Notes: generated by a model not told the origin, from the letters alone. 64,000 nucleotides of DNA from CALXOD01 sp964402715 (GCA_964402715.1 CAYODJ010000002.1:60403-124402); one strand, 5' to 3'; shown: positions 25,426 to 34,982, counted from the first letter of the stretch. Program-made: numbers and translations.

Positions 25426-26169
25426 ATGGAAATAGTGACTTTGGACACCGTCGACTCGACGAACCGCTATGCGCGCGACCGCTTCGAGGAGCTCGCCGAC
25501 GGTTCGCTCGTGGTCAGCTCCGTGCAGACCGCAGGCAGAGGACGGTGCGGACGGGTGTGGCACTCCCCGCCGGGCGTGAATGTCTACTGTTCGTTCGTCA
25601 TGAAGAACACCGATCAGGCGTTTCTCGCGGGAGCCGCCGCCGGCCTTTCCGTCGTGGACTGCGTCCGCGGCCTCGCTCCGGGAGTGGACGTCTACGTGAA
25701 ATGGCCCAACGACGTGTACGCCGGAGGACGGAAGCTGGCGGGCGTGCTGTGCGAGGGCGTCGGGGTGCGCCGCGGCCGCGTGCGCGGCGTCATCGCCGGC
25801 ATCGGGATGAACGTCAACATGGACGCCGGCGCTCTGAGCGGCATCGATCAGCCGGCTACGTCGCTCGCCGTTGAATCCGGAAAGGAGTTCAGCATAAAAA
25901 AAGTGGTCGAAAAACTGGCGGAATCGCTGACCAGGTATTATATTCTCTATTCAACAAATCCCGGGCGTGTGTTCCGCGAGTGGAAGGGCGAAAACCGGCT
26001 GATCGGCAGGGAAATCGGGCTGACGGACGGCGCCGGGGTTCTGTTCAGCGGCGTTTTCGACGACATCGCGGAAAACGGGGAGATGATTCTGGTCGCGGCG
26101 GACGGAGAGCGGCGGAGATTCAACTGCGGCGACGTTCACATCCGCAGGGAATCGTCGGACGTCATGTGA
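25426..26169 (+). CDS. birA: Biotin-[carboxylase/decarboxylase] ligase, single-domain
   Basis: About 247 residues. It activates biotin as biotinyl-AMP and attaches it to a lysine of the acceptor protein. Motifs: DSTNRYA, QTAGRGRCGRVW (biotinyl-AMP loop), KWPNDVY and KLAGVLCEG. The N-terminal DNA-binding domain of E. coli BirA is absent, so this is a ligase only, not the biotin repressor. It lies 42 bases upstream of oadG, and the biotinylated alpha subunit in the same cluster (Lys of EAMKM) is its obvious substrate. Confidence 0.92.
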   Translation: MEIVTLDTVDSTNRYARDRFEELADGSLVVSSVQTAGRGRCGRVWHSPPGVNVYCSFVMKNTDQAFLAGAAAGLSVVDCVRGLAPGVDVYVKWPNDVYAGGRKLAGVLCEGVGVRRGRVRGVIAGIGMNVNMDAGALSGIDQPATSLAVESGKEFSIKKVVEKLAESLTRYYILYSTNPGRVFREWKGENRLIGREIGLTDGAGVLFSGVFDDIAENGEMILVAADGERRRFNCGDVHIRRESSDVM

Positions 26170-26211
26170 GCTCGGACTGCACTGTAACTGCAACTGTATG
26201 AGGCATTGAGA

Positions 26212-26475
26212 ATGAGTAACGGGGAATTGCTTCTCAACGGATTCAAGCTGATGGTCCTGGGCATGGGAGTGGTGTTCGCCTTCCTCGTGCTGATGGTGTT
26301 CTGCATGAACATCGTGGCGAGGCTGCTCAAGCCGTTCGCCGCCCGTTTCGAAACCGGGGGAGGCAAAGTTTCCGCCCCCGCGAAGCCGGGAGCCGCGGAT
26401 GACGCGGCGGTCGCGGCCGTCGCGGCCGCGGCCGTGTCTCTGTTCCGGGGACAGGGACGTTCGGAACGGAAATGA
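26212..26475 (+). CDS. oadG: Decarboxylase sodium pump gamma subunit (OadG-like)
   Basis: About 87 residues with a single N-terminal membrane helix (near residues 10-33), then an Ala-rich flexible linker and a basic tail. This is the usual gamma-subunit layout, which anchors the biotin-carrying alpha subunit to the membrane beta subunit. Start ATG 26212; an upstream TTG is less likely. Assignment rests on size, topology and the position before the alpha and beta genes. Confidence 0.8.
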   Translation: MSNGELLLNGFKLMVLGMGVVFAFLVLMVFCMNIVARLLKPFAARFETGGGKVSAPAKPGAADDAAVAAVAAAAVSLFRGQGRSERK

Positions 26476-26525
26476 CTGACGAAGCGCTGAGTGCGGTAAG
26501 TTTGACGCATGCATAGGAGATGAAA

Positions 26526-28346
26526 ATGAAGAAAATCGCTTTTATGGACACCTCGTTCCGGGACGGATTCCAGTCCTGCATCGGAGCCCGCGCCAGGACG
26601 GACGATTTCCTGCCCGCGCTGGTGGCGGCGAAGGAGGCTGGAATCGACAATTTCGAGATCGGCGGCGGAGCGCGTTTCCAGAGTCTTTATTTCTACTGTC
26701 AGGAGGACGCGTTCGAGATGATGGATCGCTGCCGCGCGGCGGTGGGGCCGGACGTGAACCTGCAGACGCTGGCCCGCGGAGCCAACGTGGTGGGGCTGGT
26801 GTCGCAGTCCACGGACATCATCGATCTGCACGCGAAGCTGTTCAAGAAGCACGGGGTGTCCACCATCCGCAATTTCGACGCCCTGAACGACGTGAGGAAT
26901 CTGTCCGTGTCCGGCCGCTGCATCGCGTCGGCGGGGCTGAAGCATCAGGTCACCGTGACCATGATGGGGCTGCCGCCCGGCATCAATGAAAGCTACGCGC
27001 ACACTCCGGAATTCTACATCGACCGACTGAGGAAGATCCTGGACGACGGTGTTCCGTTCGACAGCGTGGCGTTCAAGGACGCGTCCGGCACCTCCACGCC
27101 GCGCACGGTGCACGAGACGATCAAGGCGGCGCGCGCCCTGCTCGGAGAGAACGTGAAGATCCAGTTTCACACTCACGACACTGCGGGGCAGGCCGTGGCC
27201 TGCAACATCGCGGCCGTGGAGGGCGGCGCCGACATAATCGATCTGGCGATGGAGCCGATGTCCGGAGGCACCTGCCAGGCCGACATCCTGGTGATGTGGC
27301 ATCGTCTGCGCGGCACGGAATACACTCTGGACATCGATCCGGAGAAAATCCGCAGAGCCGAGAAAGTCTTCGAGCAGCAGATGAGCAAGTATTTCATTCC
27401 GCCGGAATCGAAGCAGGTCACGCCGAAAATCATCTTCTCGCCCATGCCCGGCGGGGCGCTGACCGCCAACACGCAGATGATGCGCGACAACAACTGCCTC
27501 GACAAGTACGACGACGCCATCGCGGCCATGCAGGAGGTCGTCGCGAAGGGCGGTTTCGGGACGTCCGTGACGCCGGTCTCGCAGTTCTATTTCCAGCAGG
27601 CGTTCACCAACGCGATGCAGGGAAACTGGAAGAAGATCACCGACGGCTACGGCAAGATGGTGCTCGGCTACTTCGGGCGCACTCCCGCCGCTCCGGATCC
27701 GGAGATCGTGAAGCTCGCGTCGGAGCAGCTCGGCATGGAGCCGACGACGGAGGACGTCCATTCCATCAACGACCGGAATCCGAAACTCGGCGTCGCCGCT
27801 CAGAAGGCGAAGCTCGAGGCGGCGGGTCTGCCGGTGACGGATGAAAACATCTTCATAGCCGCCACGTGCGAGGACAAGGGGATCGAATTTCTGAAAGGCA
27901 ACAAGCCGAACGGCATCCGCTACCGCGAACAGCCGAAAACGGCGGCCGCTTCTCAGAAAGGCGCCGATGGCGGAGTCTTCACCGCCAGCGTCGACGGGAA
28001 AAACATCACCGTCGAGCTCGATCCCGCCGGAGATTCCTACACGGCGAAAGTCAACGGGAAGAAGTTCTCCGTGAAAGTGAGCGCGGGCGCCGCCGCTCCG
28101 GCCGCTCAGCGGGCCGGTTCCGGTTCGACGACTGACGTCACCTCCCCGCTGCCGGGAACCGTGCTCAAGGTGCTGGTGGCGTCCGGAGCCGAGGTCGCGG
28201 CGGGGGATGTGCTGCTGGTCATCGAGGCCATGAAGATGGAGACTGAAATCAAGGCCGAGAAGGCGGGGCGGATCGTGGAGCTGCTGGTGAATCCGGCGCA
28301 GGTGGTTTCGGCGGGCGACGTCCTGATCCGCATCGAGGAGGACTGA
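26526..28346 (+). CDS. oadA: Biotin-dependent oxaloacetate decarboxylase alpha subunit (pyruvate carboxylase subunit B-like)
   Basis: About 606 residues. The N-terminal HMGL-like TIM barrel (residues 1-300) carries DTSFRDGFQS, metal-ligand HTHDTAG and the carboxybiotin-site Lys in FKDASG. A conserved PYC_OADA domain follows, then an Ala-rich linker and a biotinyl domain with EAMKMETE near the C-terminus. It transfers CO2 from oxaloacetate, or a related acid, to biotin. ATG 26526 is used because AGGAG ends 6 bases upstream, whereas ATG 26520 directly abuts it. oadB follows after 3 bases. The substrate could also be methylmalonyl-CoA in other combinations, but the barrel type favours oxaloacetate. 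Confidence 0.92.
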   Translation: MKKIAFMDTSFRDGFQSCIGARARTDDFLPALVAAKEAGIDNFEIGGGARFQSLYFYCQEDAFEMMDRCRAAVGPDVNLQTLARGANVVGLVSQSTDIIDLHAKLFKKHGVSTIRNFDALNDVRNLSVSGRCIASAGLKHQVTVTMMGLPPGINESYAHTPEFYIDRLRKILDDGVPFDSVAFKDASGTSTPRTVHETIKAARALLGENVKIQFHTHDTAGQAVACNIAAVEGGADIIDLAMEPMSGGTCQADILVMWHRLRGTEYTLDIDPEKIRRAEKVFEQQMSKYFIPPESKQVTPKIIFSPMPGGALTANTQMMRDNNCLDKYDDAIAAMQEVVAKGGFGTSVTPVSQFYFQQAFTNAMQGNWKKITDGYGKMVLGYFGRTPAAPDPEIVKLASEQLGMEPTTEDVHSINDRNPKLGVAAQKAKLEAAGLPVTDENIFIAATCEDKGIEFLKGNKPNGIRYREQPKTAAASQKGADGGVFTASVDGKNITVELDPAGDSYTAKVNGKKFSVKVSAGAAAPAAQRAGSGSTTDVTSPLPGTVLKVLVASGAEVAAGDVLLVIEAMKMETEIKAEKAGRIVELLVNPAQVVSAGDVLIRIEED

Positions 28347-28349
28347 GCC

Positions 28350-30032
28350 ATGCGTCTGTTGAGAAGAGTGTTCCTGATCGCGCTGCTTGCGATCGGATGG
28401 TCATACTGCTCGGACGCCGGCGCCGACGGGCTTCAGTCAGGGAAGGTGCCGACTCCGAACAGCGACGACGTCTTCTTCTGGCGGCAGAAGGACAACGGCA
28501 ACTGGGAGCTGTATTACATCTGGCCGAAGCCCGCAGTGATTTATTCGGTGTCCATGGCGGAGGGTCAGCACCTGCTGCCGGGACGCGAGGTTCTGGTTGT
28601 CAATCCGGAAGGCCGCAGCAAGGGGAAAGTCGAGATCACGGTCGCCATGCGTCCCGTCCGTCTGAGCAGGGAGGTGCGTCCCGCAGGCATTCTGGACGTC
28701 GGCCGCGGAGACGGGGTTCCGCTGACCAGGGGCGACGCCCTGTCGGGCGCTCCCGAGTTCAGGGGAGTTCTGATAGGCGAATTCCTGTCGGAGGTGATTT
28801 CGCACGATTCGGTGAACGCCGCGGAGGTCGGCAAGCAGACGCTGCCCAGCTGGGGCGAATCTCTGCGCGGACTGTGGGAGAGCACCGGACTGTACGACGT
28901 CATCCGTCAGAGCGGATCCGAATTCCGCAGCACATGGCTGCTGGGAATCGGCCGGGTTCTGATGATGCTGATCGGCCTGGTGCTGCTCTATCTGGCCGTC
29001 GTCAAGGAGTTCGAACCGCTGCTGCTGCTGCCGATCGGATTCGGCGCGATTCTGGCGAACATTCCGGTCGCCGCCATCTCCGGTCCCGACGGACTCCAGG
29101 GGATGATATACCATGTCGGCATCGAGTCCGGGGTCTTCCCGCTGCTGATTTTCATGGGGGTGGGGGCCATGACCGATTTCGGACCTCTGCTGGCCAATCC
29201 GCGCACCGCCCTGCTGGGGGGAGCCGCCCAGTTCGGCATATTCACCGCGCTGCTGGGGGCTCTGGCGCTGTCGATGATCGGACTGGGCATCGACTTCGAT
29301 CTCAAGGACGCGGCGAGCATCGGAATCATCGGCGGCGCGGACGGTCCGACGTCCATCTATCTGACCAGCAAGCTCTCGCCGAAACTGCTGGGCGCGGTGG
29401 CGGTGGCGGCGTATTCCTACATGGCGCTGGTGCCGATCATCCAGCCGCCGATCATGCGGCTGCTCACGACGCCGGCCGAGCGGAAAATCAAGATGAAGCA
29501 GTTGAGACCGGTCTCCAAGCTCGAGAAAATCTGCTTCCCGCTGCTGATCACCCTGCTGTGCGCGTATCTCCTGCCGGACGCGGCGCCGCTGATCGGAATG
29601 CTGATGTTCGGGAATCTGATGCGTGAAAGCGGAGTCGTGGAGCGTCTCAACCAGACCGCTCAGAACGAGCTGATAAACATCGTCACCATCTTTCTCGGTC
29701 TGGCGGTCGGCTCGAAGCTGTCGGCCGATCAGTTCCTCAGCATGCAGACGCTCGGGATCCTGGTTCTCGGCGCGGTCGCCTTCGCCATCGGCACCGGAGC
29801 CGGGGTTGTGTTCGGCAAACTTATGAATAAATTCTCCAAGGATCCGATCAATCCGCTGATCGGAGCGGCGGGGGTTTCGGCCGTTCCGATGGCGGCGAGA
29901 GTGGTCAACAAGGTCGGGCTTGAGGCGGATTCGCACAATTTTCTGCTCATGCACGCGATGGGGCCGAACGTTTCCGGAGTGATCGGGTCGGCGGTCGCCG
30001 CTGGGGTGCTGCTCAAGATGCTGGGCAGCTGA
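28350..30032 (+). CDS. oadB: Sodium-pumping decarboxylase beta subunit with N-terminal exported extension
   Basis: About 560 residues against roughly 375-430 for typical OadB. Residues 190-560 are the standard membrane domain: GRVLMMLIGLVLLYLAV, FEPLLLLPIGFGAIL, FMGVGAMTDFGPL, the GGADGPTSIYL sodium/carboxybiotin motif, and the C-terminal NKVGLEADSHNFLLMHAMGPNVSGV block. Residues 1-25 look like a signal peptide or anchor, and residues 26-170 form a hydrophilic domain that should lie outside the cytoplasm. It couples carboxybiotin decarboxylation to sodium export. The cluster ends in a strong terminator. Confidence 0.9.
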   Translation: MRLLRRVFLIALLAIGWSYCSDAGADGLQSGKVPTPNSDDVFFWRQKDNGNWELYYIWPKPAVIYSVSMAEGQHLLPGREVLVVNPEGRSKGKVEITVAMRPVRLSREVRPAGILDVGRGDGVPLTRGDALSGAPEFRGVLIGEFLSEVISHDSVNAAEVGKQTLPSWGESLRGLWESTGLYDVIRQSGSEFRSTWLLGIGRVLMMLIGLVLLYLAVVKEFEPLLLLPIGFGAILANIPVAAISGPDGLQGMIYHVGIESGVFPLLIFMGVGAMTDFGPLLANPRTALLGGAAQFGIFTALLGALALSMIGLGIDFDLKDAASIGIIGGADGPTSIYLTSKLSPKLLGAVAVAAYSYMALVPIIQPPIMRLLTTPAERKIKMKQLRPVSKLEKICFPLLITLLCAYLLPDAAPLIGMLMFGNLMRESGVVERLNQTAQNELINIVTIFLGLAVGSKLSADQFLSMQTLGILVLGAVAFAIGTGAGVVFGKLMNKFSKDPINPLIGAAGVSAVPMAARVVNKVGLEADSHNFLLMHAMGPNVSGVIGSAVAAGVLLKMLGS

Positions 30033-30066
30033 TGCTGCCGACGGACGCTTCCGCACGGCGAAATTC

Positions 30067-30115
30067 AAACCGCAGACCGACGCCGCAGAGACGGCCGTTT
30101 GCGGTTTGTTTTTTT
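30067..30115 (+). terminator. Rho-independent terminator of birA-oadGAB
   Basis: Stem AAACCGCA (30067-30074) pairs with TGCGGTTT (30100-30107) around a 25-base loop that can fold further, followed by GTTTTTTT. It lies 34 bases past the oadB stop. Confidence 0.75.
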
Positions 30116-30159
30116 ATGGCGGCGGAACCGGCCGCGCACGGGGACGGGTATACAGGAAC

Positions 30160-30816
30160 ATGTTCTCTTTCAAGAAGTGGTTTCGCAGCATCAAGAAGTT
30201 TCCGTCGTGGGTGTTCTGGCTGCCGGCGCGGCTGCTGCAGCTGTCCCTGAGGATTCTTTATCGGGTTGAAATCGACGACCCCAACGATTACGTGCACAAG
30301 GCCAGGGGGTGCGTCGGCGTGACATGGCACAACCGTCTGTGCTTCTTCGCGGCGATCTTCCCCGCCGACGCCCGCCGGCGCACGGCGGCGGTCGTCAGCG
30401 CCTCCAGAGACGGTCAGTACATCGCGGATCTGATCGCGCATCTGGGTTTGAAAAGTCTGCGCGGGTCGTCCTCCCGCCGCGGCGCTCACGCCCTGCGGGA
30501 GGCGATTCACGCGGTCAACGGGGGCATGAATGTCGCGTTCACGCCCGACGGGCCGCGCGGACCCAAATACCGCATGAAAGTCGGTCCTGTCATGCTGGCC
30601 AGTCTGACGGGGGGGAAGGTTCTGCCGATCAGCGTGAACGCCTCGAGCTACTGGCAGCTGCGGAGCTGGGACAATTTCCAGATTCCCAAACCGGGGGCGA
30701 AGCTCAGGCTGGTGATGGGGGACGGCATCGCCGTGCCGGCCGGCCAGACGGAGGAGCAGCTGGAGGAATGGCGGGCGCGCGTCGAGTCCGCGCTGCTAGC
30801 AATCACCGAGGACTGA
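30160..30816 (+). CDS. DUF374 lipid A-type acyltransferase (LpxJ-like)
   Basis: About 218 residues. The DUF374 family has acyltransferase motifs: TWHNRL (His), SASRDGQYIADL, GSSSRRGAHALRE and FTPDGPRGP. In epsilonproteobacteria the DUF374 protein LpxJ is the Kdo2-lipid IVA secondary acyltransferase, and lpxK follows here after 83 bases, which supports the same role. An N-terminal hydrophobic-amphipathic stretch (FPSWVFWLPARLLQLSL) suits membrane association. ATG 30160 is chosen over the TTG at 30106 that lies inside the oadB terminator. Confidence 0.8.
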   Translation: MFSFKKWFRSIKKFPSWVFWLPARLLQLSLRILYRVEIDDPNDYVHKARGCVGVTWHNRLCFFAAIFPADARRRTAAVVSASRDGQYIADLIAHLGLKSLRGSSSRRGAHALREAIHAVNGGMNVAFTPDGPRGPKYRMKVGPVMLASLTGGKVLPISVNASSYWQLRSWDNFQIPKPGAKLRLVMGDGIAVPAGQTEEQLEEWRARVESALLAITED

Positions 30817-30899
30817 GGGAGCCTGCCCGTTCCGCGGCCGGCGCGGCGGCTTTTTGCCCGCCGCGGCGGCGGAGGCGCGGCGCGGGTTCGGAACTTTGT

Positions 30900-32072
30900 A
30901 TGAAGCTTGATTTCAAATTCGAAAATTTCGAGCAGTACTTTCTGGAGCTGCTGAACGGGAAACGCCGATCCCAGCTTGATCGCGCGGCGCTGATTCTGCT
31001 GTTCATAGCTTCCCGGTTCTACCGCACCGCAGTGCAGTTCCGCATCTGGATGTACGACAAGCGGGTCATACGCAATCACGCCCTGGGGTGTCTGGTGGTC
31101 AGCATCGGCAACCTCAGCTGCGGGGGGACTGGCAAGACGCCGGTGGTCGAGGTTTTCGCGAAGACGCTGAGCGGCAAGGGTCGGCGGGTGGCGATACTCA
31201 GCCGGGGATACCGGAGCAAGAAGCGCACCCTGTGGGACAAGATCAAGCACATGTTCGACGTCCAGAAGATCGAGATTCCGCCGAAAGTGGTTTCCGACGG
31301 CCGCGACCTGCTGATGGATTCCGCCTACGCCGGAGACGAGCCGTACATGCTCGCGTCCAACCTCAAGGACGTGGCCGTGCTGGTGGACAAGGACCGCGTC
31401 AAGTCAGGACTGTACGCCATCGAGCACTTCGGCACCGATGTCCTGATTCTTGACGACGGTTTCCAGTACCTGATGCTGAAGCAGCACATCAACATCGTGC
31501 TGGTCGATTCCACCGACCCTTTCGGCAACGGCCACGTTCTGCCGAGGGGGATCCTGCGCGAGCCGATCAAAAACATCCGCAGGGCGGACTACATCTTTCT
31601 GTCCAAATCGGACGGAGGTTCCAAGCTGCGGCATCTGAAGGCGTTTCTGAGGCGTCACAACCGCCGGGCCGAAATCATAGAATGCACCCATCGTCCGCAG
31701 TATCTGGAGATGGTATATTACCGGGGCAAGCGGGAGCCTCTGGAGAAGCTGCGCGGCAGCAGGGTCGCGGCTTTGTCGGCGATAGCGTGTCCGGCCGGTT
31801 TCGAGGGGTTCGTCGAATCGCTGGGCGCGACCCTGGTTCTGCGGAAGCGGTACGCCGATCACCACCGCTACACTCAGCAGGAGATCATCGAGTTCATCAA
31901 TCAGGCGAAGGCGGCGAAGGCAGACTTCATCGTCACCACCGAGAAGGACGCGGTGCGGATTCCGAAGCTGGACCGCAGGGATGTGCCCATGTATTTTCTG
32001 CGCATAGAGATTGACATATTGAGCGGACAGGAAAGTTTCGATCAGTGCATCTCGCGCATCTGCTTTATGTGA
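30900..32072 (+). CDS. lpxK: Tetraacyldisaccharide 4'-kinase
   Basis: About 390 residues. It phosphorylates the 4' position of the lipid A disaccharide at the inner membrane. An N-terminal hydrophobic helix (residues 28-48) anchors it; the P-loop is GNLSCGGTGKTP at 70-81; then ILSRGYRSK, AGDEPYMLA, DDGFQYLML and TTEKDAVR follow in family order. The start ATG 30900 gives the usual N-terminus, although the ribosome site is weak. The next gene starts 26 bases after its stop. Confidence 0.93.
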   Translation: MKLDFKFENFEQYFLELLNGKRRSQLDRAALILLFIASRFYRTAVQFRIWMYDKRVIRNHALGCLVVSIGNLSCGGTGKTPVVEVFAKTLSGKGRRVAILSRGYRSKKRTLWDKIKHMFDVQKIEIPPKVVSDGRDLLMDSAYAGDEPYMLASNLKDVAVLVDKDRVKSGLYAIEHFGTDVLILDDGFQYLMLKQHINIVLVDSTDPFGNGHVLPRGILREPIKNIRRADYIFLSKSDGGSKLRHLKAFLRRHNRRAEIIECTHRPQYLEMVYYRGKREPLEKLRGSRVAALSAIACPAGFEGFVESLGATLVLRKRYADHHRYTQQEIIEFINQAKAAKADFIVTTEKDAVRIPKLDRRDVPMYFLRIEIDILSGQESFDQCISRICFM

Positions 32073-32098
32073 GTTCAACGACGTATGGAGAGCAAAAG

Positions 32099-33256
32099 AT
32101 GAGTCAGTTGGAAGATCGTTTCGCGGCGCATTTCGGCCGTTCCGCCGAGGTTCTGGCCCGTGCGCCGGGCCGTCTGGAGATTCTTGGCAATCACACGGAC
32201 TACAATCAGGGATTCGTCCTCAGCTGCGCGGTGGGGCAGCATGTGGCGGTGGCGATGACGGCGATTCCCGGGCGCATATGCCGGATCAAGGATTTCCGCG
32301 ACGGCAGCGAGCGCATATTCAATCTGGATCGGATCGGTCCGGCGAGCAGACGCGACTGGAGCAACTACATCAAGGGCGTGATCCTCGAGCTGCGGAAGCG
32401 CGAGCGGCATGTCGGCGGATTCGACGCCGGCATTCTGTCGACCGTGCCGCTGTCGGCGGGGATGTCGAGCTCAGCGGCTCTGGAGGTGGCGTTCTCGTAT
32501 GCCTTTTCGCGGCTTTTCGACATCAGTCTACCGGAGAACGAGTGGGCGTACATCGGGCAGGGGGTGGAGAACGACTACCTCGGCCTGAAAACCGGTCTGC
32601 TGGATCAGTTCAGCTCGATTTTCGGAAAGGAGAACGCCCTGATACTGTCGGACTTCCGCGAGGTCAAGGTGCTCCGCACCGTGGCGATTCCGCCCGGATA
32701 CAGGATCGTGGTCATCAACTCGATGGTGAAGCACAATCTGGTGGACTCGGAATACAACGTCCGGCGGCAGGACTGCGAGAGCGCGACGGCGAAGCTCGCG
32801 GAGGTGTATCCGGGCGTGAGAACCCTGCGCGACGTCAGCCCGCAGCAGCTTGACGCGGCGCGGGATCGGCTGGAGCTGCGCGAATACAGGCGGGCGCTTC
32901 ACGTCGTGGGCGAGAACGACAGGGTGCGGAGGGGAGTGGAGGCTCTGGATCGCGGCGACATAAACGGATTCGGCTCGCTGCTCTTCGAATCGCATGAATC
33001 CAGCAGAGTCAATTTCGAGAACAGCACTCCCGAACAGGACTATCTGGTGGAGCTCGCGCACACGGTTCCCGGCTGCATCGGAGCCCGGCTGTCAGGAGGA
33101 GGATTCGGGGGGATCACCGTCCATCTGGTGGAGGAGGAGCGCGCCGTGAAGTACGGCGAGCGCGTCGCCGCCGCCTACCGGCTGCAGACAGGAACCGCCC
33201 CGGAGGTGATTCACTGCGCGGTCGGCAACGGTGCGGCGGCTTCCAGAGTGCAATGA
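32099..33256 (+). CDS. galK: Galactokinase (GHMP kinase)
   Basis: About 385 residues. The galactokinase signature GRLEILGNHTDYNQG is at the N-terminus, the GHMP ATP loop PLSAGMSSSAALEVA near residue 120, DQFSSIFG supplies the catalytic Asp region, and GARLSGGGFGG is near the C-terminus. It phosphorylates galactose to galactose-1-phosphate. No galT or galE is adjacent. The stop overlaps the trpS start (ATGA), so the two are coupled in translation. A related sugar kinase substrate cannot be excluded. Confidence 0.88.
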   Translation: MSQLEDRFAAHFGRSAEVLARAPGRLEILGNHTDYNQGFVLSCAVGQHVAVAMTAIPGRICRIKDFRDGSERIFNLDRIGPASRRDWSNYIKGVILELRKRERHVGGFDAGILSTVPLSAGMSSSAALEVAFSYAFSRLFDISLPENEWAYIGQGVENDYLGLKTGLLDQFSSIFGKENALILSDFREVKVLRTVAIPPGYRIVVINSMVKHNLVDSEYNVRRQDCESATAKLAEVYPGVRTLRDVSPQQLDAARDRLELREYRRALHVVGENDRVRRGVEALDRGDINGFGSLLFESHESSRVNFENSTPEQDYLVELAHTVPGCIGARLSGGGFGGITVHLVEEERAVKYGERVAAAYRLQTGTAPEVIHCAVGNGAAASRVQ

Positions 33257-34239
33257 AAAATAATGGAGATGGCAAAGTGAGAATCTTATCCGGAATTCAG
33301 CCGTCCGGCGCTCCGCACATAGGGAACTATTTCGGCATGATGCGTCAGGCCGTGGAACTTCAGGAACGGGGCGAAACGTTCTTTTTCATCGCCGACTACC
33401 ACGCGCTGACGACTTCCCAGGATCCGCAGGCTCTCCGGGAGAACGTGTATGAACTCGCGCTGGATTTCCTCGCCTGCGGGCTGGACGTCTCGAAAACGGT
33501 GTTCTTCCGTCAGTCGGACGTTCCCCAGGTGACGGAACTGATGTGGATTCTCAACAACATAACCACGGTGGGTTTTCTGGAACGCGCCCACAGCTACAAG
33601 GACAAGGTGGCGAAGGGATTCATGTCCAACGCCGGCCTGTTCACCTATCCGGTGCTGATGGCTGCGGACATCCTGCTCTATCAGAGCGACCTCGTGCCGG
33701 TCGGCAAGGATCAGAAACAGCACCTGGAGATAGCGCGCGATCTGGCGATCCGCTTCAACAACAGCTTCGGAGAGACGTTCCGCGTGCCGGAGGGAGTCAT
33801 TCCCGACGCGGTCGCTGTGGTGCCCGGGACCGACGGGAAGAAGATGAGCAAGAGCTATCATAACACCATTCCGATCTTCGGCGGCGAAAAGGACACGCGG
33901 AAAATCATCATGAGCGTGGTCACAGATTCCACCCCGCTGGAGAAGCCCAAGGATCCGGAGACATGCAATGTGGTGGCGCTTTACAAGCTGGTCGCCTCTC
34001 CCGACGAGGTGGAGGAGATGAAGCGGCGCTACCGTGCCGGGAATTACGGGTACGGGCACGCCAAGCAGGCGCTGTTCGAGAAACTCTGGGCCTATTTTGA
34101 GCCGATGCGCGAACGGCGCGCGGCTCTGGCCGCCGATCCAGGCTATGTCTGGGACGTGCTGAGGGACGGGGCGGAGAAAGCCCGCGTCGAGGCGGCGCGG
34201 ACCATGGAACGCGTCCGGCGGGCGGTGGGGCTGCGCTGA
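33253..34239 (+). CDS. trpS: Tryptophanyl-tRNA synthetase
   Basis: About 328 residues, class I synthetase. The N-terminal SGIQPSGAPHIGNYFG contains the HIGH-type motif (PHIGN) and KKMSKSYHN is the KMSKS loop; FFIADYHALT and the YPVLMAADILLY block complete the family. The ATG at 33253 overlaps galK by 4 bp; a GTG at 33277 with GGAGATGG upstream is a possible alternative. It is an odd partner for galK and appears to end the operon. Confidence 0.96.
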   Translation: MKNNGDGKVRILSGIQPSGAPHIGNYFGMMRQAVELQERGETFFFIADYHALTTSQDPQALRENVYELALDFLACGLDVSKTVFFRQSDVPQVTELMWILNNITTVGFLERAHSYKDKVAKGFMSNAGLFTYPVLMAADILLYQSDLVPVGKDQKQHLEIARDLAIRFNNSFGETFRVPEGVIPDAVAVVPGTDGKKMSKSYHNTIPIFGGEKDTRKIIMSVVTDSTPLEKPKDPETCNVVALYKLVASPDEVEEMKRRYRAGNYGYGHAKQALFEKLWAYFEPMRERRAALAADPGYVWDVLRDGAEKARVEAARTMERVRRAVGLR

Positions 34240-34377
34240 TCCGCTCACGGGCGGGAGCCGGCCGCTCTCCCCCGCATCCCTTGACCGCGCGCGGCGAAAT
34301 GAACGCCGGGCGCACCTCCGCGCGTCGGACGGAAAAGGGAAAGGCGGAAGCGGCGAGTGGAAAGAGACCGGGAAAAA

Positions 34378-34452
<75 letters not shown>

Positions 34453-34481
34453 GCGAGCGTCGCGTACGGCGACTGACCGAT

Positions 34482-34510
34482 AGTATACCATCGCCGACGA
34501 TGTTTGTCAA
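34482..34510 (-). promoter_or_regulatory. Strong sigma-70-like promoter of tRNA-fMet
   Basis: - strand: -35 TTGACA (34505-34510), 17-base spacer, -10 TATACT (34482-34487), 29 bases before the tRNA. The spacer contains CATCG and CGATG around TCGG. Confidence 0.75.
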
Positions 34511-34517
34511 GCGGGGA

Positions 34518-34961
34518 TCACTTTTTTTTCGGATTATGGTACTGGCCGTCGTGCAGGATCGACGCGGCGCGGAAGAGCTGTTCGCACAGCAGAGCCCTGG
34601 CGAGTTCGTGCGTGAAAGTCAGGCGCGACAGCGACCATATCAGATCCGCCCGCGCCTTCACCTCCCGGGACAGACCCGCCGGTCCGCCTATGATGAAGAC
34701 CTGTTTGCAGTCGGCCGCTCCGAGCATGGCGGCGAATTCCGCCGACGTGAACTCCCGTCCCTCCTCGCTCAGGGCGATTGTCCTGCAGCGTTCCCTGGAC
34801 AGCTCCCTCAGTATGCTCCGGCCCTCCCTGTCCGCAGTGGAGTCCGGTATTTCCCGTATCTCCAGCCTGGCGTAGGGAGAAAGCCATTTAAGCCATTCGG
34901 CACTCCTGTCCCTGAGCGCCCTGTCCTTCCATTTCCCCACCACTATGAGCTTAAGATTCAT
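34518..34961 (-). CDS. rlmH: 23S rRNA pseudouridine-1915 N3-methyltransferase
   Basis: About 147 residues, a SPOUT-class methyltransferase that acts on helix 69 of assembled ribosomes. The N-terminal MNLKLIVVGKWKD, the knot motif IGGPAGLSREV and the C-terminal LLCEQLFRAASILHDGQYH are the family blocks. The start is ambiguous: ATG 34961 matches the family N-terminus, but GGAGGAGG lies well placed for an upstream TTG at 34976. It precedes the tRNA-fMet gene on the same strand. Confidence 0.92.
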   Translation of the reverse strand: MNLKLIVVGKWKDRALRDRSAEWLKWLSPYARLEIREIPDSTADREGRSILRELSRERCRTIALSEEGREFTSAEFAAMLGAADCKQVFIIGGPAGLSREVKARADLIWSLSRLTFTHELARALLCEQLFRAASILHDGQYHNPKKK

Positions 34962-34982
34962 CGCGTGTCCGTTCAAAGACAC

